Shown in pieces: positions 21,492 through 27,758 of a DNA stretch of 33,291 nucleotides. The first letter of the stretch is position 1; every line of letters starts with the position of its first letter. A program made the translations under genes and the position numbers. Origin of the DNA: JBFGCA01 sp041567315 (GTDB lineage: Bacteria > Acidobacteriota > Thermoanaerobaculia > Multivoradales > JAHEKO01); the NCBI GenBank assembly GCA_041567315.1, contig JBFGCA010000045.1, forward strand, positions 1 through 33,291. The letters run 5' to 3'. Under the pieces are notes generated by a model. The model did not search any database and was not told where the DNA came from. It saw only the letters and a list, made by a program, of their open reading frames with translations.

Positions 21492-23969
21492 TCAGGCGGT
21501 CTTCTTGGAGACCGCTTCCGGCGGCCGTTCGTAGTAGTCGCCGTAGGAGCCGTAACCGTAGTAGCCGTAGTAGTAGCCGTAGCCTCGCTGCTCTACGTCT
21601 ACGTTGTTGATCACCACCCCGAGCAGGGTCGCGCCGATGTTGAGGAACTGATCGGCCGCCTTGCGCAGCACCTGGCGCGGCGTCCGGTCTCCCTGAACCA
21701 CCAGGACCACGCCATCGACGTAGGGCGACAGCACCAGGGCGTCGCTGATCTCGAGCGATGGCGGCGTGTCGACGACGACGTAGGTGAAGTACTCACGCGC
21801 CAGCTGCATCCCCTGGGCCATGCGCCGGGAGCCGATGAGCTCGCCCGGGTTGGGGGCGCGCAGCCCGGCCGGCACCATGAAGACGTTGGCGAAGGTGGTC
21901 TGGTGGATCTGCGAGGAGAGGTCCGAGTTGCCCGACAGGAAGGTGCTCATGCCGCGGTCGGCCTTGAGACCGAAGATGCTCGCCAGCGAGGGCCGCCGCA
22001 TGTCGAGGTCCATCAGCAGGGTGCGGACGCCGGTCTGGGCGAGCGAGATCGCCAGGTTGGCCGCCACCGTGCTCTTGCCCTCCGAGGGCAGGGCCGAGCT
22101 GACCAGGATCACCTGGGGCGGCTTGCCCGAGTGCGACAGCAGCAGCGAGGTGCGGAGCGAGCGCAGCGCTTCGAGCGCCCGCGAGGCGCCGCGGCGGGAG
22201 GTGTCGAAGGCGACCACCGGCCCCTCCGCCGACCGCGGTCGCCGCAGACTGAGGCGCCGGCGCGGGGGCTGATCCAGCGCCGGCAGCCGGGGGACCAGCC
22301 CCAGGGCGGGCAGGCCCAGCCGGTTGGTGACGTCGTCCGTGGTCTTGACGGTGTTGTCCAGGGTCTCGACCAGGAAGGCGGCCCCCACGCCCAGGCTCAG
22401 GCCGAGGACGAGTGCCAGGGTCAGCGACCGGGTCTTGCGCGGATAGGAGGTCGAGCCCGGGACCTGCGCCCGGTCCACCACCTGGATGTTGCTCGACTTG
22501 AGCCCGGCGGCGACGCCCGCCTCCTTGAGCCGCTGAAGCAGGCCTTCGTACAGATCCTTGTTGGAGTCGCTCTCTCGCTTGAGGATGCTGTACTGGATCG
22601 AGTCCTCGTTGAGGCGGTCGACCTGGAGCCGCTGGTCGGCGGCGGCCGCCGACAGCTTCTCAAAGCGGTCGGCGGCCAGCCGGTAGTTCTCGCGGGCGGT
22701 GGCGATGGCGTTGCGCTTCTCGGCCAGGAACTGCTGGCGCAGGCTGTCGAGCTCCTGGCGCGCCTCGCGGACCTCCGGCCAGTTAACGCCGTAGCGGGCC
22801 GAGAGCCCCGCCAGACGTCCCTCCGCCTCCGAGATCCGGGTCTCGAGCAGCCGCATGGTCTCGGTCCGCAGCACCGCGGGCAGGCTCTCGACGGTGGCGC
22901 TCTGCGCCGCCTCGTAGCGGGCCTGCTCGTTGATCAGCTCGGCCTCGGCCTCGTTGAGCTGCTGATTGAGATCGGACAGGCGCGCCCGGCTGAGGTTCTC
23001 GCGCTCGCTGAGGTTGACGATGTTCTTCTCCCGCGCGTAGCGCAGCAGCGCCTCTTCCGAGCGCTCCACCCTGGACTGCAGCTCCTTGAGCTGCCGCTCG
23101 AGGAACTCGCTGGCCTTGAGCGTCGCCTGGTACTTGCTCTCCAGGTGCTGCTCGATGAACTGGTCGGCGACGCCGTTGGCCACCCGCGCCGCCGACACCG
23201 GGCTCGGCGAGGTGAAGCTGATGCGCAGGAGGCGCGTGTCCTGGACCCGATCGACCCCGAGGCCGCCGAGGAGGCGCCCCGCCAGGGAGCGCTCGCGGGG
23301 GGTCGCCTCGAGATCGCCGCTGGTGGCGTCGGTGGCCGCCGGCTCGGCAGCCGCGGTTGCCGACTCCGAGGCCGTTTCCGGGGGCTCGGGGGCCGGGGCG
23401 CCGGCTCCCAGGCTGGCCAGGCGGCGCGCCATGCCGATGGCGCGGGCCCGCAGCTCCTTGAGCAGGCCGGGGCGCACCGGCTGGGAGAAGGAGCGATCCC
23501 CGGTCAGGTCGAGAGCCCGCACCACCCGCAGGGCCAGCACCCGGGTGCGGAGCTTCTCCGCCTGGGTGTAGAAGTAGCCCTCGTCCCACCAGTGGGGACC
23601 GGTGGTCCCGACCTCCTCGTAGGGCAGGATCCGCGAGGTCTCGGGGTCGATCTGGATGCGCGCCGAGGCCTGGTAGAGAGGCGTCGCGGTGAGGACCTGG
23701 AGCGCTGCCAGAAAGACCGTCGTCACGGCTACCGCCAGCACCAGCCACTTGCGGCGCAGCAGGATCTGCAGGTACCGCTGCCACGACAGGCCCTGGTCCT
23801 CCTCGGCCTCCCAGGCCGGCGCTCCCTGCCGCAGGGCCGGCAGACCGCCCAGGGGGACATAGGGCTGCGGCAGGCTGGTCCCCGGCCGCGGCGGCTCCGG
23901 CTCCCGCGCCCGCGGCTCCGGGGGATCTCCGGGATCCGGCTTGCCCTGCTCGATCGGCGGCTCGAACAT
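21492..23969 (-). CDS. wzc: Polysaccharide co-polymerase / BY-family tyrosine autokinase (Wzc-like)
   Basis: An 825-residue inner-membrane chain-length regulator fused to a cytoplasmic tyrosine kinase. After a Pro-rich N-terminus come TM1 near 70-90 (WLVLAVAVTTVFLAALQVL), a large periplasmic Wzz domain with long coiled coils (about 280-500), and TM2 near 513-536 (LTLALVLGLSLGVGAAFLVE). The kinase follows: Walker A SSALPSEGKSTVAANLA near 626, Walker A' LLMDLDMRRPSL near 651 and a YVVVDTPPS Walker B. The tail near 790-816 is a tyrosine cluster (YGYYYGYYGYGSYGDYY) ready for autophosphorylation. The PHP phosphatase at 16033-16800 is the likely counterpart. A 130-residue insertion rich in Ala/Glu/Pro (PEPPETASESATAAAEP) sits in the periplasmic part. 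It is the first gene of the operon; ATG at 23969 follows GAGGAG. Confidence 0.95.
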   Translation of the reverse strand: MFEPPIEQGKPDPGDPPEPRAREPEPPRPGTSLPQPYVPLGGLPALRQGAPAWEAEEDQGLSWQRYLQILLRRKWLVLAVAVTTVFLAALQVLTATPLYQASARIQIDPETSRILPYEEVGTTGPHWWDEGYFYTQAEKLRTRVLALRVVRALDLTGDRSFSQPVRPGLLKELRARAIGMARRLASLGAGAPAPEPPETASESATAAAEPAATDATSGDLEATPRERSLAGRLLGGLGVDRVQDTRLLRISFTSPSPVSAARVANGVADQFIEQHLESKYQATLKASEFLERQLKELQSRVERSEEALLRYAREKNIVNLSERENLSRARLSDLNQQLNEAEAELINEQARYEAAQSATVESLPAVLRTETMRLLETRISEAEGRLAGLSARYGVNWPEVREARQELDSLRQQFLAEKRNAIATARENYRLAADRFEKLSAAAADQRLQVDRLNEDSIQYSILKRESDSNKDLYEGLLQRLKEAGVAAGLKSSNIQVVDRAQVPGSTSYPRKTRSLTLALVLGLSLGVGAAFLVETLDNTVKTTDDVTNRLGLPALGLVPRLPALDQPPRRRLSLRRPRSAEGPVVAFDTSRRGASRALEALRSLRTSLLLSHSGKPPQVILVSSALPSEGKSTVAANLAISLAQTGVRTLLMDLDMRRPSLASIFGLKADRGMSTFLSGNSDLSSQIHQTTFANVFMVPAGLRAPNPGELIGSRRMAQGMQLAREYFTYVVVDTPPSLEISDALVLSPYVDGVVLVVQGDRTPRQVLRKAADQFLNIGATLLGVVINNVDVEQRGYGYYYGYYGYGSYGDYYERPPEAVSKKTA

Positions 23970-24003
23970 GAAGAGGACCTCTCCTCACTCGACGGCGAGG
24001 TTC

Positions 24004-24022
24004 GCCCGACAACCTATCAGAA
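24004..24022 (-). promoter_or_regulatory. Candidate promoter of the polysaccharide operon (extended -10)
   Basis: On the minus strand TGATAGGTT fits an extended -10 (TG-N-TAGGTT, hexamer at 24011-24016). Transcription from about 24004 would give a leader of roughly 35 bases before the Wzc-like ATG at 23969, with a GAGGAG ribosome site in it. No good -35 element is seen at the usual distance, so this relies on the extended -10 alone. It would be the only promoter evident for the 23-kb operon. Confidence 0.35.
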
Positions 24023-24039
24023 TTCCCCCCGGACCAGGG

Positions 24040-24069
24040 TTGAGCAGGCGGCCCCGTTTCTGTTATCCT
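24040..24069 (+). promoter_or_regulatory. Candidate sigma-70 promoter of the FecR-like gene
   Basis: TTGAGC at 24040-24045 and TATCCT at 24064-24069 are separated by 18 bases. The start codon is 31 bases downstream, with GGGGAGGATATCCG in front of ATG 24101 as a ribosome site. It is arranged divergently from the candidate promoter of the polysaccharide operon, so one regulator bound between them could control both. Confidence 0.45.
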
Positions 24070-24100
24070 CTCTAGTTACCTCTAACGGGGAGGATATCCG

Positions 24101-24853
24101 ATGCGCCGAAAGCTCAGCGTCTGCCTGGTGACGACCCTGGCCCTCATCGCCCTGCCGTCGGGGGCGGCGACCGACTCCCTTGCTCTGGGCCAGGTGGCCT
24201 CGAGCGGTGCCCTGCTCGATGGCATCCCCGTGCCCACCGGCACCACCGTGCTCAGCCCGGCGGTGGTCGAGAGCGGCGCGGACCCGGTCCTGGTGCATCT
24301 GCTCAACGGTCAGGTGATCGTCCTCGACCGGCAGTCCACGACCCGGCTCGAGCGGACCGAGGCCGGCGCCATCGCGCTGGCAGTGGAGACCGGGGCCGCC
24401 TCGCTGCAGCACGGCTCCGGAGAGGTGATGACGCTGGCCACCAACAGCCTGCTGGTGCTCGATCAGGAGGGACAGGTCCGCGCGGGCGCGCCAGTGAGCG
24501 AGGCAGTGAGCGAGGAGATGGCGCGCCTGTGCCAGCTGCTGGAGGCGACCCCGGAGAGGTTCGCCGAGTGCACCGCGAGCAAGAAAGCGGCCCGTGACTG
24601 CGCCTGGCAGCTTCTGGAGGTGCCGCCGGGCGAGGTCGGGAGCTACCTCGACGTCAGCGCGGTGTGGGCCGGCACCGATCGCAACGACCTCGGCCTCGAC
24701 GACGACTGCAGGGAAGAGGCCGGCGCCGGTCTGACCACCGCCAAGAAGGCGGGAATCGCCGTCGGGGCGGCAGTGCTGGCGGGCTTCGCCTACGACGAGA
24801 TCGACGACGACGACGGCGACACCGACACCGACGACGAGAGCCCGGACATGTAA
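24101..24853 (+). CDS. FecR-like exported protein with acidic C-terminal tail
   Basis: A 250-residue exported protein. The signal peptide is MRRKLSVCLVTTLALIALPSGA, followed by a FecR-like beta-helical region at about 28-120 (LGQVASSGALLDGIPVPTGT, LLNGQVIVLDRQSTTRLE, GAIALAVETGAASLQHGSG). Residues 140-180 hold four cysteines (LCQLLEA, FAECTAS, ARDCAWQ, DDDCREE) that could form disulfides. A hydrophobic helix (AGIAVGAAVLAGFAYDEI) is followed by an Asp-rich tail (DDDDGDTDTDDE). FecR-fold proteins of this kind are common beside surface-polysaccharide loci, but I cannot assign a function. It is transcribed alone, away from the operon, and ends in a strong terminator 35 bases downstream. Confidence 0.82.
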   Translation: MRRKLSVCLVTTLALIALPSGAATDSLALGQVASSGALLDGIPVPTGTTVLSPAVVESGADPVLVHLLNGQVIVLDRQSTTRLERTEAGAIALAVETGAASLQHGSGEVMTLATNSLLVLDQEGQVRAGAPVSEAVSEEMARLCQLLEATPERFAECTASKKAARDCAWQLLEVPPGEVGSYLDVSAVWAGTDRNDLGLDDDCREEAGAGLTTAKKAGIAVGAAVLAGFAYDEIDDDDGDTDTDDESPDM

Positions 24854-24887
24854 CGCCGGCCTCGCCGGACCCGGTCGGGCGAGAGAG

Positions 24888-24915
24888 CGTCGTCGCTGCG
24901 GCGACGACGTTTTTT
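24888..24915 (+). terminator. Rho-independent terminator after the FecR-like gene
   Basis: A perfect 9-bp stem (CGTCGTCGC at 24888-24896 with GCGACGACG at 24901-24909) closes a 4-base TGCG loop and is followed directly by six T residues (24910-24915), then CTTT. It is 35 bases beyond the stop of the FecR-like gene and oriented to end its transcript before the convergent regulator gene. Confidence 0.9.
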
Positions 24916-24928
24916 CTTTGCGGGGCCG

Positions 24929-27238
24929 CTACCGCCCGCTTCGCTGGCGCTCGAGCTCGCGGCGGCGCGAGGCCAGCTCCTGGCGACGGGTCTCGGACGA
25001 GGTCTGGCCGACCAGGCGGTCGAGCGCCTCGAGGCCGCGGTCGAGATACCAGTCCGCGATCTCGTGGGCGCCGATGGCGCGCGCCTTGGTCGCGGCGCAC
25101 TCCAGGTGAGGGAGGGCCCGTTCCCACTCGCCGCCCGCCAGCTCGTGATAGGCGAGCCGCTCGCACAGGGCCTCCTCCTCGTGGCCCCGGCTCTCCAGCA
25201 GGGTGGCGGCGACGTCCCGGTGGATGACCTGCCGGCGCAGTGGGTTGATGTCCGCCAGCACGGCGGCGCGGATCGCCTCGTGGGCGAACTCGAAGGTCCC
25301 CCGCCGCGCCCCCTTGGCGAAGAGCACCAGGTCTTTCTCGGGGCGGCTGTGCGACCAGCTGAGGGGAAACTGACGCACCAGCCAGCGCTCGAGCATCAGC
25401 CGGATGGCGGTGTCCACCACCACCAGGTGCTCGTGATCGGCCCGCCGGACCAGCTCGGCGTCGAAGCGCTGCCCGACGATGGCCGCCACCGCCAGCAGGC
25501 GCCGCGCCGAGGTCGGCAGGCGGCGTAGCCGCAGCTGGACCAGACGCTCCAGCTCGCGGGGCGGCGTCGCCAGATCCCGCGGGTCGGCGTGGAGCGCCCA
25601 CCGGCCGTCGCCCCGCGGACGGAGCGCCTTTTCGTCCCACAGGTGGTTGATCAGTTCGGCCACCGCCAGCGGCAGGCCGTCGCTCAGTCCCTCCAGGAAG
25701 TCACCGAACTCCTCAGAGCGCCGGATGCCCACCAGAGAGGAGGCGATCTCCTGGACCTCGCGGGGACCCAGACGTCCCAACACGATCTCCTCGACGGTGG
25801 TCCTGCCACCGTCGTCGACGAGCCATTCCGCGGCGGCCTCGCGGTCCCGGCAGGCGGCGAGCAGCCACAGTGGGCGCCGCCCCAGGTGGGGTATCAGCGC
25901 GGCCAGCAGCCGGCGGCTCGCCGGATCGGTCCACTGGAAATCGTCGATCATCAGGATCATGGGCTGGGCCCTGGCGGCGTCGTCACTGTGGCGGAGGCGA
26001 TCGAGGAATTCGAGAAGCGCGACGCAAAGCGCGTCGGCGTCGTCCGCCGGCATGGCGGCGGTGGCGTCGGCAAGGGCCGGAGCCAGGTGCGGGAGCTGCG
26101 GCTCCAGCGCCACCAACGCGGCGCGTGCCGGCGGCGAGAGGGCCTCGACAAGGGCGGTGGCGTCTTCGGGCAGGAGATCCGCGAACGCCCCGACCACCAT
26201 CTCGCCGAACGGCTCGTAGCTGCGCAGCGGCGAGTCCGCGTAGGCGCGCCCACGGAGCACCACCGCCCGGCGCTTGGCGGTGGCGGCGTCGACGAACGAC
26301 TTGGCCAGGCGGGTCTTTCCAACCCCGGCCTCGCCCAGCAGCAGGGTCAGATGGCCCTTACCTTCGGCCACTTGGTGCCAGATGCGGTCGAGGGCGGCGT
26401 GGGCCTCGCGGCGACCCACCAGCGGGATAAGCGGTCCGACCGGCTCACCTTCTTCGCCACCGTCCTCCGCCGGGGGCAGGTGCTGGAAGAGGATCCGCTG
26501 GAACAGCTCCTGGGTCTCGGCCAGGGGCTCGACCGCCAGCTCGGCGTTGAGCAGATTGCGCAGGGTCTCGTACTGACTGAGGGCCCGCGAGCGGCGTCCC
26601 GACAGGGCGTAGAGCTGCATCAGATAGCGGTGGGCACTCTCCGACAGCGGATCGATCGCCAGCAGGCGGCTCGCGTACTGGATCCCCAGGCGATACTCGC
26701 CGCGGTGCAGGTAGGACTCGATGAGGGTGCGGAGGGCGTCGATGATCGCCCCGCGCTGGCGCTCCTGCTCGGCGATCATCCACTCCTCGAAGGGTGGGCT
26801 GTCCTTGACCGAGAACCCGACCAGAAAGTCGCCGGCATAGAGCGAGGCGGCCCTGCTGAGCTGATAGGGATCGGCTCCGGCCTCGGTGAGGCCGCGGCGG
26901 ATCGCCTCCTCGAACTGCTCGAGGTCCACCCAGCTCTCGAACTGGGAGCCGAGCCGGACCTCCTGGTGGGTTACCGTCACCACTTCCTGCGTGCAGTCCA
27001 CGGCGGCGAGCGCCTGGCGCAGGTTGTGAAGCGCCTGGCGCAGATTGTGGAGCGCCGACTCGTCGGGCTTTTCGGCCCACAGGAGGTTGGCCAGGTGGTC
27101 GCGGCTGACGGCCTGATGCCGGTGGCAGGCGAGATAGGCGAGCAGGCCCCGGACCTTCTGGGACTCGAATCGCCGCACCGCCCGCCCTGCCCAGCGGACG
27201 TCGAACCCGCCGAGCACGCGCACCTCCAGTCGACTCAT
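24929..27238 (-). CDS. BTAD/SARP-type transcriptional activator with AAA ATPase domain
   Basis: A 769-residue regulator. Residues 1-95 form an OmpR-like winged helix (LEVRVLGGFDVRWAGRAV, KVRGLLAYLACHRHQAVSRD, LWAEKPDESALHNLRQAL); about 100-245 are the bacterial transcriptional activation (BTAD) helical repeats (YLHRGEYRLGIQYASRLLAI, ESAHRYLMQLYALSGRRSRAL). A STAND/AAA-type ATPase follows, with Walker A GEAGVGKTRLA near 304 and Walker B ILMIDDFQWTD near 428, then a helical C-terminal region. Proteins of this build integrate a nucleotide switch with DNA binding; target genes are unknown here. An imperfect 21-base tandem repeat at 27010-27051 encodes the doubled ALHNLRQ of the DNA-binding part; the family often shows a similar LRQAL repetition. 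It is convergent with the FecR-like gene and divergent from the small gene at 27452. Confidence 0.9.
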   Translation of the reverse strand: MSRLEVRVLGGFDVRWAGRAVRRFESQKVRGLLAYLACHRHQAVSRDHLANLLWAEKPDESALHNLRQALHNLRQALAAVDCTQEVVTVTHQEVRLGSQFESWVDLEQFEEAIRRGLTEAGADPYQLSRAASLYAGDFLVGFSVKDSPPFEEWMIAEQERQRGAIIDALRTLIESYLHRGEYRLGIQYASRLLAIDPLSESAHRYLMQLYALSGRRSRALSQYETLRNLLNAELAVEPLAETQELFQRILFQHLPPAEDGGEEGEPVGPLIPLVGRREAHAALDRIWHQVAEGKGHLTLLLGEAGVGKTRLAKSFVDAATAKRRAVVLRGRAYADSPLRSYEPFGEMVVGAFADLLPEDATALVEALSPPARAALVALEPQLPHLAPALADATAAMPADDADALCVALLEFLDRLRHSDDAARAQPMILMIDDFQWTDPASRRLLAALIPHLGRRPLWLLAACRDREAAAEWLVDDGGRTTVEEIVLGRLGPREVQEIASSLVGIRRSEEFGDFLEGLSDGLPLAVAELINHLWDEKALRPRGDGRWALHADPRDLATPPRELERLVQLRLRRLPTSARRLLAVAAIVGQRFDAELVRRADHEHLVVVDTAIRLMLERWLVRQFPLSWSHSRPEKDLVLFAKGARRGTFEFAHEAIRAAVLADINPLRRQVIHRDVAATLLESRGHEEEALCERLAYHELAGGEWERALPHLECAATKARAIGAHEIADWYLDRGLEALDRLVGQTSSETRRQELASRRRELERQRSGR

Positions 27239-27451
27239 GGTGGCTTCAGAGAGGGCATCACAAACCGACGCCTTTGAAATTAGAATACTTATTTTAGCAG
27301 TGCCCCCTTTTCCGCGCCGCTCTGGCGTTTTCCCGACGGGCGCCGGCCCCCGCCACCCGCCTGGACGCCCGCCACGGGCAGCCTTGCCCGGCTACCCCTT
27401 GCGCGAACTCCGGCACCGGCTGCTACAATCGCGTCACGGCAGCTTCCGCGA
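27239..27451. promoter_or_regulatory. Divergent intergenic region with AT-rich promoter island
   Basis: This 213-base gap separates the BTAD regulator from the divergent 82-aa gene. Positions about 27272-27298 (CTTTGAAATTAGAATACTTA, then TTTTAG) are strikingly AT-rich in an otherwise GC-rich window and lie 35-60 bases upstream of the regulator ATG, where its promoter would be. On the minus strand TAAAAT and TATTCT are both possible -10 hexamers; I cannot choose between them. The rest (about 27300-27398) shows no gene or clear hairpin. Confidence 0.45.
27399..27429 (+). promoter_or_regulatory. Candidate promoter of the 82-aa gene
   Basis: TTGCGC at 27399-27404 and TACAAT at 27424-27429 resemble -35 and -10 elements, though the 19-base spacer is long. 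Transcription would begin near 27436, only about 16 bases before the ATG at 27452, leaving room for little or no Shine-Dalgarno sequence; none is obvious. Confidence 0.4.
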
Positions 27452-27700
27452 ATGGCCAAATCGAAGCAGGTGGAGAGCCCGAAGGCGCGGACGGCTTCCT
27501 TCCTGGTGCGCTTCTGGAGGGAAGAGACCGCCAACGGGGAATCGGTGCTTCGCGGCTATCTGCGCAACTTGCGGAGCGGCGAGGAGCAGTACGTGACCGA
27601 CCCGGCCCTGCTGGGCGAGCAGATCCTGCGCTACCTCCGCCGGGAGCTCGAGCAGGAGGACGCCGCCGCCGAGACCGGAAAAAGCGCCCGCGCCGGCTGA
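27452..27700 (+). CDS. Small conserved-looking hypothetical protein (82 aa)
   Basis: An 82-residue protein with a Lys-rich start (MAKSKQVESPKAR), a compact middle (ASFLVRFWREE, GESVLRGYLRNLRSGEEQYV, LGEQILRYLRREL) and a disordered C-terminus (EQEDAAAETGKSARAG). The pattern of a hydrophobic strand ending in a Trp/Arg motif, a second LRGYLRNL strand, a GEE turn and a final helix suggests a small alpha/beta domain with a defined fold. I do not recognise a named family. It is divergent from the BTAD regulator with its own TACAAT -10, which is a reasonable hint that the two are functionally linked. The next gene is convergent, 58 bases beyond its stop. Confidence 0.65.
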   Translation: MAKSKQVESPKARTASFLVRFWREETANGESVLRGYLRNLRSGEEQYVTDPALLGEQILRYLRRELEQEDAAAETGKSARAG

Positions 27701-27758
27701 GCAGCGGGCGGCCCTACCCGACCTGCTGGCAGCCAACCGCTGCCGACGGCGGCCCCGA

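Noticed and set aside
21903..24131. 742-codon plus-strand open frame opposite the Wzc-like gene
   Set aside because: The minus strand encodes an unmistakable BY-kinase; the antisense product is Gly/Arg/Leu/His-rich without motifs.
27701..27758. Terminator between the convergent 82-aa and nuclease genes
   Set aside because: GC-rich with imperfect complementarity and no T-run on either strand; I see nothing definite in this gap.
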